From positions 93,233 through 157,232 of the forward strand of contig JAFKLG010000058.1 of the NCBI GenBank assembly GCA_017304945.1: 64,000 nucleotides of DNA, in the 5' to 3' direction. Positions within the stretch are counted from its first letter, which is position 1. Each line of letters opens with the position of its first letter. The translations under genes were made by a program, and so were the position numbers. Below are positions 52,262 to 60,539 of the stretch, piece after piece. Source of the DNA: Rhodospirillales bacterium. Its GTDB lineage: Bacteria; Pseudomonadota; Alphaproteobacteria; Acetobacterales; Acetobacteraceae. The notes below the pieces were generated by a model. It was given only the letters and a program-made list of their open reading frames with translations, searched no databases and had not been told where the DNA came from.

Positions 52262-53092
52262 GTGGAAGCGGAAGTCAACTCCGGCAGGCCAGCGCCGGCA
52301 GGCGCCCCGGCCCTCGAGAAGGGGCTGGATCTGCTGGAGGCGCTCGCCGTCGAGGACGGTGCCCTCACCCAGAAGCAACTCGCGGCCAGGGTCGGCCGAT
52401 CGGTCAGCGAGGTCTTCCGGATGCTGGGCGTGCTCGAGCGGCGCGGCTACATCGCCCGCGACGCCAAGACGGGCGAGTATTCGCTCACCTTGGCGCTGTT
52501 CCGATTGGCCACCCACCACCCGCCGATGCGCCGGCTGCAGCGCGTCGCCCTGCCGATCATGCAGGCTCTGGCGGACACGACGGGGCTGGGGTGCCACCTG
52601 TCGATGCTGAGCAGCGGCCAGCTTCTGATCGTCGGCGTCGCCGATCCCGACCGCCCCATGGGCTGGGCGGTGAAGCTCGGGGGCGTGTTTCCGTTCGCGC
52701 CCAGCTACGTCTCCGCGCGCGTGTTGGCGGCGTTCCAGCGCGATCGCCGGCGCGAGGAGATGGTCCGCCTGCTGGCCGCCGAAGCTGCGCAGGAGGAGGC
52801 GGCGCTGACCCAGCGGCTCGATCGCATCGCGGCGGCCGGCTATGACCTCGTGGCGAGCGAGCTGATCGACGGGTTCATCGACATCTCCTGTCCGATCCTC
52901 GACGAGCACGGCCAGGCGGCCGCGGCGTTGACGCTGCCCTTCCTGCCGCGCTTCGCCAAACGACAGGATGCGGCGGAGTGCCTGGCGCTGCTGAAGCGCG
53001 CCGCGCGGGATATCTCGACCCAGGTGGGCGGTACGACCACTCCGGAGCCGCACGCGAACACCGACCCGGGGGAGACCGGCGAGCGACGCTGA
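52262..53092 (+). CDS. IclR-family transcriptional regulator
   Basis: A 276-aa protein with an N-terminal winged HTH (ALEKGLDLLEALAVEDGALT, RSVSEVFRMLGVLERRGYIA) and an effector domain (LADTTGLGCHLSMLSSG through FIDISCPILDEHGQAAAALT). It is divergent from PhyH with a 71-bp gap, so it probably controls the PhyH/MFS pair. GTG start. Confidence 0.92.
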   Translation: MEAEVNSGRPAPAGAPALEKGLDLLEALAVEDGALTQKQLAARVGRSVSEVFRMLGVLERRGYIARDAKTGEYSLTLALFRLATHHPPMRRLQRVALPIMQALADTTGLGCHLSMLSSGQLLIVGVADPDRPMGWAVKLGGVFPFAPSYVSARVLAAFQRDRRREEMVRLLAAEAAQEEAALTQRLDRIAAAGYDLVASELIDGFIDISCPILDEHGQAAAALTLPFLPRFAKRQDAAECLALLKRAARDISTQVGGTTTPEPHANTDPGETGERR

Positions 53093-53104
53093 ACCGGACC
53101 GGCG

Positions 53105-53707
53105 CTAACGGGGCTGCACCGCCGAGCCACCCGGAGCGCCGCCGGCATGCGGCGTCCCGGGCCGTCCCGGCAGGATCGCGTCGGCGATCACATCGAACAG
53201 GTGATCGGCACGGGGTACCAGCGGCGGCTGGTCCGCCAGCCACGCCAGGGCGCTGATCAGCGCGAACAGGTCGTTGCCGTCGATATCGCGACGCGCCACG
53301 CCATCCTCCTGCGCGCGGCGCAGCAACCGGGTTCCGGCCGCGCGGAGCGTCACGCAAGACGCATGCAGGGCCGAACCCTCGTCGGCGATCGCCGCCACCA
53401 TCAACGCGATCGCGCCACTGAAGCCGTGCGTGACCGCGATCGCCTCGTGCAGCCAGGTCACCAGCGATCGCGCCGGATCGCCCGCCTGCGCCAGCTCGTC
53501 CGCGCGGCACGCCAGGGTGTCGAAATCGGCGCGAAGGAGTGCCTCCAGCAGCGCTTCCCGGGTCGGGAAGTGCCGGTACAGCGTTCCCAGCCCCACCTCC
53601 GCTCGCCGCGCGATGTCCCGCAGCGACGCCTGCGCGCCTTGCTCCAGGACGGTGCTCCGCGCGATCGCGAGCAGGTGGTCACGGTTCTTCCTTGCGTCGG
53701 CGCGCAT
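53105..53707 (-). CDS. TetR-family transcriptional repressor
   Basis: A 200-aa protein from ATG 53707. The HTH reads ASLRDIARRAEVGLGTLYRH, then FPTREALLEALL. The C-terminal ligand domain is AlaLeu-rich. It is divergent from the quinone-reductase gene and next to the paired palindromes at 53725-53760, the expected operators. Confidence 0.92.
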   Translation of the reverse strand: MRADARKNRDHLLAIARSTVLEQGAQASLRDIARRAEVGLGTLYRHFPTREALLEALLRADFDTLACRADELAQAGDPARSLVTWLHEAIAVTHGFSGAIALMVAAIADEGSALHASCVTLRAAGTRLLRRAQEDGVARRDIDGNDLFALISALAWLADQPPLVPRADHLFDVIADAILPGRPGTPHAGGAPGGSAVQPR

Positions 53708-53724
53708 CGCTTGCCTTGAAAACC

Positions 53725-53760
53725 GGAGCACTGCTCCGAATTAAACGGGAGCGGTGCTCC
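53725..53760. promoter_or_regulatory. Two tandem TetR-type operators
   Basis: GGAGCA-C-TGCTCC (53725-53737) and GGAGC-GGT-GCTCC (53748-53760) are inverted repeats with centres 23 bp apart. They lie immediately upstream of a -10-like TATATT (53762-53767). TetR dimers bound here would block transcription of 53821-54837. Confidence 0.75.
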
Positions 53761-53820
53761 GTATATTACCGAGCGCCGCGACGGGTCGAATCACACATGG
53801 GGTTGGAGGGAGAGCGGGCG

Positions 53821-54837
53821 ATGGCGCGCGAGATGATGAAGGCGGTCAGGATCCACGCATTCGGCGGGCCGGAGGTGCTGCAATACGAGGACGCGCCCAT
53901 GCCGAACCTCGCAGCGGGCGAGGTCCTGGTGCGGGTGCATGCGATCGGGGTCAACCCGCCGGACTGGTATCTGCGCGACGGCTTACGCGCTTTGCCGCCG
54001 GAGTGGCGGCCGCAGGTGACGTTTCCGCTGATCCTCGGCTCCGACGTCTCGGGGACGGTCGTGGCGCTTGCCGACGACGTGCGCGGCTTCGCCATCGGCG
54101 ATGCGGTGTATTCGTTGGTCCGCTTCTTCAGCATGGGCGAGAGCCGCGCCTACGCGGAGTATGTCAGCGTTCCGGCCTGGCAACTCGCCCACAAGCCGGC
54201 CGGGATCGATCATGTGCATGCGGCGGCCGCGCCGATGTCGCTGCTGACCGCGTGGCAGTTCATGGTCGATGTGGGGCATGACGCGCCGAACCCGCTGCAG
54301 CCCGAGAGGCATACGCCGGTGCCGCTTGCGGGCCGGACCGTGCTCGTCAACGGCGCGGCCGGCGGGGTGGGGCATCTCGCGGTGCAGATCGCCAAGTGGA
54401 AAGAGGCACGCGTGATCGCGGTCGCGTCCGCGCGCAACACGGCGCTGCTGCGAGAGCTGGGCGCCGACGACGTCATCGATTATGCCCGCACGCCGCCGGA
54501 AACGGTGGTGCGCGACGCCGATCTCGTGGTGGACACGCTGGGCGGTCTGACCGCGGGTCGCTTCCTGCAGACGTTGAAGCCCGGCGGCGCCCTGTTCCCG
54601 GTCTATCCACTCGGCTTCACGGATCATGCGGCGGCGAAGGCGCGAGGGATCGCCGTGTCCACCACGCAGGTCCGCTCGAGCGGCGGGCAACTGGCCGAGG
54701 CGGGGCGACTGCTGAACGATGGGACGATCAGGGTCGTGCTCGACAGCACCTATCCGCTGGCGGATGCGCGGGCGGCGCATGAGCGCGCCGCGGCCGGGCA
54801 TCTGCAGGGGAAGATCGTGCTGACCGTGGCGGGATGA
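53821..54837 (+). CDS. Zinc-independent quinone oxidoreductase (MDR superfamily)
   Basis: A 338-aa protein: MKAVRIHAFGGPEVLQYEDA, PLILGSDVSGTVVAL, the NADPH-binding VNGAAGGVGHLAVQIAK and a YPLGFTDHAAAKA region. It reduces quinones or enones with NADPH. The ATG at 53821 is preceded by GGAGGGAGAG. It is the probable target of the adjacent TetR protein, responding to electrophiles. Confidence 0.92.
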   Translation: MAREMMKAVRIHAFGGPEVLQYEDAPMPNLAAGEVLVRVHAIGVNPPDWYLRDGLRALPPEWRPQVTFPLILGSDVSGTVVALADDVRGFAIGDAVYSLVRFFSMGESRAYAEYVSVPAWQLAHKPAGIDHVHAAAAPMSLLTAWQFMVDVGHDAPNPLQPERHTPVPLAGRTVLVNGAAGGVGHLAVQIAKWKEARVIAVASARNTALLRELGADDVIDYARTPPETVVRDADLVVDTLGGLTAGRFLQTLKPGGALFPVYPLGFTDHAAAKARGIAVSTTQVRSSGGQLAEAGRLLNDGTIRVVLDSTYPLADARAAHERAAAGHLQGKIVLTVAG

Positions 54838-54933
54838 GGGGCGGCGGAGCCCGCTGGGCACGTCGGGCGGAGCACCGTGCCGGGTCTGCGGAGACAGGAG
54901 ATGGCAGGCCGCGCCACGGCGACGGAGCCTCGC

Positions 54934-55947
54934 TTACCGCTGGCTGCGGCGCCCGGCGAGCAGCGCCACTGCCCCGCCCAGCAGCACGGCGCCGCACAGC
55001 GCCTCGCGATTCATGCTGGCCCAGAGTGCCCAGCTCCTCCGGCGCTCCCGCGCGCCGAACCGGCCATGCGCCCCCCACGCGCCGGGGACCGGTGCGAACA
55101 GGTTGGCCGGCGCGTCCGGGCGCACCGGATCCGCGGTGAGCTGCCCGCTATAGCCGACCTTCGCCAGGTAGCGGTCGACCAGGCCAGGGGCAAGCATGCC
55201 GCCCAGGATGGCCTTGATCGCCGGCCAGCCGACCCACAGCTCGCGTCGGCGATGCGTCGCGGCGAACAGGATCGCCTCGGCGGCCACTTCGGGGGCGAAG
55301 ATCGGCGGCACCGGCTGCGGGCGGCGGTCCGTCTTGTTCAGCGCCCAGTCGAATTGCGGCGTGTCATGGGCCGGAAGCTGCACCATCGTGAGATGGACGT
55401 CGACGCGATCGTGCAGAAGTTCCGAACGCAACGAATCGACGAAGCCGCGTACGGCGAACTTGGCGGCGCAATAGGCCGCCTGCAGCGGGATCGCGCGGTA
55501 GGCGAGCGCGGAGCCCACCGCGACGATGGTGCCGCGATTGCGCGGCCGCATGCGCCGCAGCGCCGCCATGATCCCGTGCACCTGGCCCAGATAGGTGACC
55601 TCGGTGGCCCGGCGCACCTCGTCGGGCGTGAGCGCGGCCACCGGTGCGAACACGGTGGCCATCGCTCCGTTCACCCACACCTCGATCGGTCCCAGCTCCG
55701 CCTCGATGCGATCGGCGGCGGCCTCCACCGCCGCGGCATCGGCCATGTCGGCCGAGACCGCGCAGGCCCGCCGCCCCAGCGCCTGCACGGCGGCGGCGGC
55801 GCGATCCAGCCGGCCCTGGTCGCGCGCGATGATGCCGACGTTCCAGCCGGCGCGGGCGAACGCCTCCACCGTGGCGCGGCCGATTCCGGCCGATCCACCG
55901 GTGACGACGACGACACGCTCAGACGGGGAGAGCTTGGCGGGCAGCAT
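54934..55947 (-). CDS. Short-chain dehydrogenase with C-terminal membrane anchor
   Basis: A 337-aa SDR: TGGSAGIGRATV near residue 17, Tyr-Lys in YCAAKFAVRGF, and an extension ending in a hydrophobic stretch (ALCGAVLLGGAVALLAG) followed by Arg-rich residues. Its start lies within the end of the GMC gene (29-bp overlap), so it is the last gene of the GMC operon. It may pass electrons or further oxidise the GMC product. Confidence 0.88.
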   Translation of the reverse strand: MLPAKLSPSERVVVVTGGSAGIGRATVEAFARAGWNVGIIARDQGRLDRAAAAVQALGRRACAVSADMADAAAVEAAADRIEAELGPIEVWVNGAMATVFAPVAALTPDEVRRATEVTYLGQVHGIMAALRRMRPRNRGTIVAVGSALAYRAIPLQAAYCAAKFAVRGFVDSLRSELLHDRVDVHLTMVQLPAHDTPQFDWALNKTDRRPQPVPPIFAPEVAAEAILFAATHRRRELWVGWPAIKAILGGMLAPGLVDRYLAKVGYSGQLTADPVRPDAPANLFAPVPGAWGAHGRFGARERRRSWALWASMNREALCGAVLLGGAVALLAGRRSQR

Positions 55948-57601
55948 GGTGCGGACGCTCCAATTCGCCGCGATCGGCCATGGCGCGGATGCGGTCCGCG
56001 GTGCGGCAGGCGATCGCCTGGATGGTGAGGGACGGGTTCACGCCGCCGACGGTCGGGAACACCGACCCGTCGCAGACCCACAGATTCGGGTGATCCCAAC
56101 TGCGGCAATCCGCGTCGACGACCGAGGTCTCGGGGTCGCTGCCCATGCGCGCGGTGCCGTTCATGTGGCAGGTGTCGTCCGTCTGTTGCCAGATATCGCT
56201 GGCGTCGATCACCTGCAGCGCCTCGGTCATGGTGCCGAGCGCGTGCTGGATCAGGGCGCGGTCGTTGTCGCACCAACTGTATTCGACGCGCGCGATCGGC
56301 AGCCCGTACTGGTCCCTGGTGTCGGCCAGCGTCACGCGGTTGCGGAGCTGCGGCAGCATCTCGCCGACGATCTTGAAGCCGACCTGGTGATTGTAGTTCT
56401 CCATCGCCGCCATCAGCGGCGCGCCCCACAGGCCGCGCGCGCTGGCGAGCGTGTTGGCCCAGAGCTGCGGCAGCGGGCCCTGGCTCATGTAGCAATAGCC
56501 GCCGAAGAAATCCTTCTGGTCGTCGTAGTTCCAGTGTTCGGTCAGCGCGAGCGAGGGCGGGCCCTTGTACCAGCGCACCTCTCGCGGCAGCAGCCCCCAG
56601 GCCGCCTGGTTCGCCTGCACCGTCAAATAGCGCCCCACCAGGCCGGAGCGATTGGCGAGCCCGTCGCGATAGCGATCGGTGGCGGAGTTCAGCAGCAGGC
56701 GCGGCGTCTCGATCGCATAGCCGGCGACCACCACGTTGCGCGCGCGCTGGAAGCGCCAGGCGCCGTCGCGGTGATAATGCACGCCGGTGGCGCGGCCGTC
56801 GGCATCCACCTCGATGCGGCCGGCCATCGCCTGGTCGCGGATCTCCGCCCCGGCGGCGACCGCGCGCGGGATCCAGGTGACCAGCGCGCTCTGCTTGGCG
56901 TTGGTGGAGCAGCCCAGCGTGCAGAAGCCGCGATAGACGCAGGGGTGGGCGCGGCCGCGCGGGGCGGAGAGGGTGGCGAGCGGCGTCTCGGTCCAGGCCA
57001 TCCCCATCTTTTCGCAGCTCTCGGCGAGCGCGAGCCCGGCGGCGTTCAGCTCATGCGCGCGATAGGGGTAGCGCGGGCGCTTCGGGCCCCATGGGTAGGA
57101 CACGGGGCCGGCGATCTTCAGCGCCTGCTCGACCTCCGCGTAGTAGTGCCACATCTCGCGCCAGTCGATCGGCCAGTCGGCGCCGTAGCCCAGCAGGGTG
57201 CGGGACTTGAACCATGCGGGGCGGAAGCGCAGCGAGACCATGGCGAAATGCACGGTGCTGCCGCCCACCGCCTTGCCGCTGTTGTTGGAGCCGAGTTGCA
57301 GCGGGTTTTCGCCGCCCGAGAGCCGGTCGTCGGTCCAGTAGAGCTTGGTCTGCGCGGCTTCGTCGGAGGCGAAGTCCTCGAGCGGGCGGAACCACGGGCC
57401 GGCGTCCAGGCCGACCACCGAGAACCCGTGTTCCGCCAGCCGCGCGGCGAGCGTCGCGCCGCCCGCGCCGGTGCCGACGATCAGGAAGTCCACCGGCTCG
57501 TCGCGCCGGTACTGCCGCATCGGCATCCAGCCGCGTGGCTCGAACACGTCCGGCGCACGGCCGCCACGGCCGCGGATCTCCAGCGGCGCGTCAGCCGACA
57601 C
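55919..57601 (-). CDS. GMC-type membrane dehydrogenase flavoprotein (gluconate 2-dehydrogenase-like)
   Basis: About 560 aa from GTG 57601, which has GGAAG eight bases upstream; upstream ATGs lie inside the preceding gene. FAD-binding VDFLIVGTGAGGATLAARLA is followed by GGSTVHFAMVSLRF and, at the C-terminus, DDTCHMNGTARMGSDP with the catalytic His and GGVNPSLTIQAIACRTADRI. Its partner, the subunit 3-like protein, overlaps it. Together they form a periplasmic or membrane alcohol/sugar-acid dehydrogenase. Confidence 0.9.
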   Translation of the reverse strand: MSADAPLEIRGRGGRAPDVFEPRGWMPMRQYRRDEPVDFLIVGTGAGGATLAARLAEHGFSVVGLDAGPWFRPLEDFASDEAAQTKLYWTDDRLSGGENPLQLGSNNSGKAVGGSTVHFAMVSLRFRPAWFKSRTLLGYGADWPIDWREMWHYYAEVEQALKIAGPVSYPWGPKRPRYPYRAHELNAAGLALAESCEKMGMAWTETPLATLSAPRGRAHPCVYRGFCTLGCSTNAKQSALVTWIPRAVAAGAEIRDQAMAGRIEVDADGRATGVHYHRDGAWRFQRARNVVVAGYAIETPRLLLNSATDRYRDGLANRSGLVGRYLTVQANQAAWGLLPREVRWYKGPPSLALTEHWNYDDQKDFFGGYCYMSQGPLPQLWANTLASARGLWGAPLMAAMENYNHQVGFKIVGEMLPQLRNRVTLADTRDQYGLPIARVEYSWCDNDRALIQHALGTMTEALQVIDASDIWQQTDDTCHMNGTARMGSDPETSVVDADCRSWDHPNLWVCDGSVFPTVGGVNPSLTIQAIACRTADRIRAMADRGELERPHHAARQALPV

Positions 57602-58229
57602 GGGCGTTCTTCCGGCGCGCGGCGGCGGGGTCGGCATGCGCCTCCGCCGCTTCCCAGGGATCGCGCGCGTCATAGCCCATGCGGACATAGCCGCGCGGGC
57701 TGGCCGGCCCGCCCCAGCCGATCTCGCTCCAGGCGGTCGGGTGGGAGAAATAGGCCATCACGATGTCGCGCAGCAGGCGGTGCTTGAAGAACGTGGCGGG
57801 CGGCAGGCCGACCCAGGCGGAGCCGTGCAGCTGGCCGGCCTCCATCTGCCGCAACAGCGCGTCCTGCTGCGTGCCTTCGAGCGCGCGGAACGGCGCGCCG
57901 TGCGCGGCCTCCGCGTCCGCGTCGAGCGCGAGGAGGCCGCGGCGCCATGCCTCCCGTTCCGGCGGCATCGCCGGGTCGCGATAGCCGTCCTGCTGGTTCT
58001 CGAGCAGCTTGGTGTCCACCAGCGCGGCGACCGGCACCGGCGGCCGCTGCGCCGGCTGCGGCACGATCCGCGCGGCAAGGGCTTCGACGGTCGCGTATTC
58101 CGCCTCGGTGAAGAAGCGCGGCGTGCGCGGGATCGCGAGGCGCGCATCGATCACGCGCCGTGTCTGCTCGTTCCAGGAGGGCGTGTGCCGCTTGGCGAGC
58201 ACGTCGTAGCCGGGGAAACGGTCAGGCAT
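57591..58229 (-). CDS. Gluconate 2-dehydrogenase subunit 3-family protein
   Basis: A 212-aa protein with FFTEAEYATVEALAARIVP, the family's first helix, and FKHRLLRDIVMAYFSHPTAW with the Pro-rich ending YVRMGYDARDPWEA. This small subunit is needed for maturation or export of GMC flavoproteins. No twin-Arg signal is obvious in it, so export could rely on an unusual route. It overlaps both neighbours. Confidence 0.85.
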   Translation of the reverse strand: MPDRFPGYDVLAKRHTPSWNEQTRRVIDARLAIPRTPRFFTEAEYATVEALAARIVPQPAQRPPVPVAALVDTKLLENQQDGYRDPAMPPEREAWRRGLLALDADAEAAHGAPFRALEGTQQDALLRQMEAGQLHGSAWVGLPPATFFKHRLLRDIVMAYFSHPTAWSEIGWGGPASPRGYVRMGYDARDPWEAAEAHADPAAARRKNARVG

Positions 58230-59442
58230 CCGGATGATCCTCCAGCAGGCCGAGGGCGGCGAGGCCGGCGAGCGCCAGGCCCGTGAAACTGGGCGGCGCG
58301 GGCAGCGGCGGGCCGTTGAGGATTGTCTGTGTCCAGTTGCGCCAGCCGCCCATGTTCCGCTGCACGCCCCAGGCGTGAAAGCCGACGCCCGCGAGGCCCA
58401 TGACGGCCAGCCCGCGCAGCCACCAGCGAGTAATTCCATGCACCGACGAACGCCCCCTCTCCCCTTGCGGGAGAGGGAGGGGGTGAGGGGGCGTGCGTGA
58501 CCGACCCCGACCGGTTCGGCTCGTCGCCGGCCGTTCGCCCCCTCCCGCACGTGAAGGAGGGACCAGGCCGCGACTCTCGCTCGCCGCGGTGCCGAGCAGC
58601 AGGGCGGCGCCAATGGGGGGGAGCGTGACCGGGATGAACATGGCCGGGTTGTGGTAGGCGCCGCGGAAATGCAGCAGGCCGGCCTCGCCGGTGGTGCCGA
58701 TCAGCCCGAGGCCGCTCAGCACGGCGAGGAAGCGCCCGGCCCGGAAGCCCAGCAGACGCGGCGAATGGGTCGGCGGCGTGTCGCGCACGCGTTCGGCGGC
58801 GGTGCCGAGCAGGCCCGAGAGCAGGATGGCGAAGGGCGCGCCGAGCGGGGCGCCGTAGAACAGGTTCTGCCAGGCGAAGCGGCCGGGGCGCTTGGCGACG
58901 TTCCAGACGTGGAAGCCGGTGCCGATCAGTCCGGTCCCCGCGGCGGTGACCGCGACCGCCTGGCGGGCCCGATGCGCGATCGGCGTGCGGTCCCGCGTGC
59001 CGTGCGCGCTGAGCGCGAGGGTGAGCGAGGACACCACGAGCGGCGTGATCATCGCGGGATTGCGGAAGCTGCCGCGATAGTGCTCGACCGCGCTGTCGAG
59101 CAGCACGGACAGGGCGAGCAGCGCGGAGCCCTGGTTCAGTCGCTGGGCCGCGTGGACGGTGGCGGCGGAGTGGGGAGCGAGGGCACGCTCTCCGGTGTTG
59201 CGGAGGGCAGGCGCGCCCTCTCCTGTGTCATGGCCGGCGAAGGCCGGCCATCCACGACTTTGGGGGCGGCGGGACGTCGTGGATGGCCGGCCATCGCCGG
59301 CCATGACACGGTACGAGCGGCCCTCGCCGGTCTTGTCACCGTCCCTCCCGCCGTCGCCGGCCATGACACCGCCCGGCCCACCCGCCCTGCGCGTGGCGCG
59401 AGAGTCCCGCCGGCCCCACAGCAATCGTGCGAACGCGCTCAT
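58222..59442 (-). CDS. Membrane protein with internal duplication, carrying two in-frame repeat insertions
   Basis: A 406-aa frame. The start at 59442 overlaps the enolase stop (ATGA), supporting it. Two homologous halves are recognisable: HYRGSFRNPAMITPLV with GTGFHVWNVAKRPGRF, and HFRGAYHNPAMFIPVT with GVGFHAWGVQRNMGGW. Each has about three membrane helices. Residues ~45-73 are translated from a REP-like unit and ~314-335 from a second repeat (HPLPLPQGERG). The protein may be the quinone- or cytochrome-linked anchor of the following dehydrogenase; the repeats are probably tolerated in loops. Confidence 0.75.
   Translation of the reverse strand: MSAFARLLWGRRDSRATRRAGGPGGVMAGDGGRDGDKTGEGRSYRVMAGDGRPSTTSRRPQSRGWPAFAGHDTGEGAPALRNTGERALAPHSAATVHAAQRLNQGSALLALSVLLDSAVEHYRGSFRNPAMITPLVVSSLTLALSAHGTRDRTPIAHRARQAVAVTAAGTGLIGTGFHVWNVAKRPGRFAWQNLFYGAPLGAPFAILLSGLLGTAAERVRDTPPTHSPRLLGFRAGRFLAVLSGLGLIGTTGEAGLLHFRGAYHNPAMFIPVTLPPIGAALLLGTAASESRGLVPPSRAGGGERPATSRTGRGRSRTPPHPLPLPQGERGRSSVHGITRWWLRGLAVMGLAGVGFHAWGVQRNMGGWRNWTQTILNGPPLPAPPSFTGLALAGLAALGLLEDHPDA
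58437..58500. repeat. Short GC-rich palindromic repeat inside a gene
   Basis: CCCTCTCCCC-TTGC-GGGAGAGGGA followed by a GGGGGTGAGGGGGC run is a widespread proteobacterial intergenic repeat type. Here it is in frame within 58222-59442, encoding HPLPLPQGERG. Confidence 0.7.
59225..59309. repeat. REP-like palindromic repeat, copy 4, inside a reading frame
   Basis: An 85-bp full unit starting GTGTCATGGCCGGCGAAGG and ending CGGCCATGACAC, with GGCCATCCACGAC and CGTGGATGGCC inside. Further partial copies extend to ~59375. It lies between residues ~45 and 73 of the membrane protein. Confidence 0.82.
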
Positions 59443-60533
59443 ACCGCATACCTCGCTGCATCGGCCGCCTTCAGCGTCAGCCCCATGCCAGGGCGGCCCA
59501 GGTCCGGCGCGATCGCCCCAGCGCGCACCTGCGCGGCGCCGTCGAACAGCAGCGCTTCCAACCGCACGTGGTCATGGAAGTATTCGAGATGCCGCAGCCG
59601 CGGCGCGGCGCAGGCGACATGGCAATGCAGCGAGGGCGCGCAGTGGCCCGACAGGTCCACATGCTGCGCGTCGCACAGCGCGGCGACCGCCAGGAACCCC
59701 GTGATCCCGCCACAGCGCGTGGCATCGGCCTGCTGCACGTCCACCGCCTCGGCGGCGAGCATCCGCCGCGCGTCGTCGAGATCCCAGACATACTCGCCTG
59801 CCGCGACCTCGATCGACGCCGGCATCCGGTCACGCAGCAGCCGCAGTCCGGCCAGGTCGTCGCTGGACACCGGCTCCTCGAACCAGCGCACGCCGAAGCC
59901 CGCGCCCACCTCCGCCATCGCCAGCGCGCGTTTGCGGCTCAGTGCCCCGTTCGCATCGATGAACAGCGCGGCCGCTCCGATCGCCGCGCGCGCAACAGCC
60001 ATCCGGTGCGGATCCTGGTCGGGATCGCTGCCGATCTTCATCTTCACCCAGCGGCAGCCATCCCGCTCCACCCAGCCCGCGAGCTGGTCGCGCAACGCCG
60101 CGTCGTCATAGGTGGTGAAACCGCCGCTGCCATAGACCGGCACCGCCTCGCGCCGCATTCCCAGCAGGCGCGCCAGCGGCATGTCCAGCAGCCGCGCCTT
60201 CAGGTCCCACAGCGCCGCATCCACCGCCGAGATCGCCATCGCCGCCAGTCCGCACGCGCCCACGTTGCGCATGTGCTGGCGCATCCGGTCATAGGCGGCG
60301 GGGATGTCGAACGCGTCCGCCCCCTCCAGCAGCGAGGCCAGCGCGTCGTTCACCAGCGTCGCCGCTGCCGGCTCGGCATAGGTGTAGCCAAGCCCGCGCA
60401 CGCCGCCGGCCTCGGCCTCCACCACGACGATCACCGTGTGATCCCAGGCGAGCGTGCCGTCCGCCTCGGGCCGGTCGGTCGGCATGCGAAAGGCGCACGC
60501 GTGCAGCCGCGCCACACGAAGGTCCGCTCGCAT
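59439..60533 (-). CDS. Enolase-superfamily dehydratase/racemase (mandelate racemase subgroup)
   Basis: A 364-aa protein. The catalytic Lys-x-Lys (CRWVKMKIGSDP), metal ligands Asp (LFIDANGALS), Glu (VRWFEEPVSSDD) and Glu (EVAAGEYVW), and a general-base His (SGHCAPSLHCH) are all in place. Such enzymes dehydrate sugar acids or racemise acids. It follows the TPP enzyme by 6 bp and overlaps the membrane-protein gene. Confidence 0.9.
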   Translation of the reverse strand: MRADLRVARLHACAFRMPTDRPEADGTLAWDHTVIVVVEAEAGGVRGLGYTYAEPAAATLVNDALASLLEGADAFDIPAAYDRMRQHMRNVGACGLAAMAISAVDAALWDLKARLLDMPLARLLGMRREAVPVYGSGGFTTYDDAALRDQLAGWVERDGCRWVKMKIGSDPDQDPHRMAVARAAIGAAALFIDANGALSRKRALAMAEVGAGFGVRWFEEPVSSDDLAGLRLLRDRMPASIEVAAGEYVWDLDDARRMLAAEAVDVQQADATRCGGITGFLAVAALCDAQHVDLSGHCAPSLHCHVACAAPRLRHLEYFHDHVRLEALLFDGAAQVRAGAIAPDLGRPGMGLTLKAADAARYAV

Positions 60534-60539
60534 CGGTGG

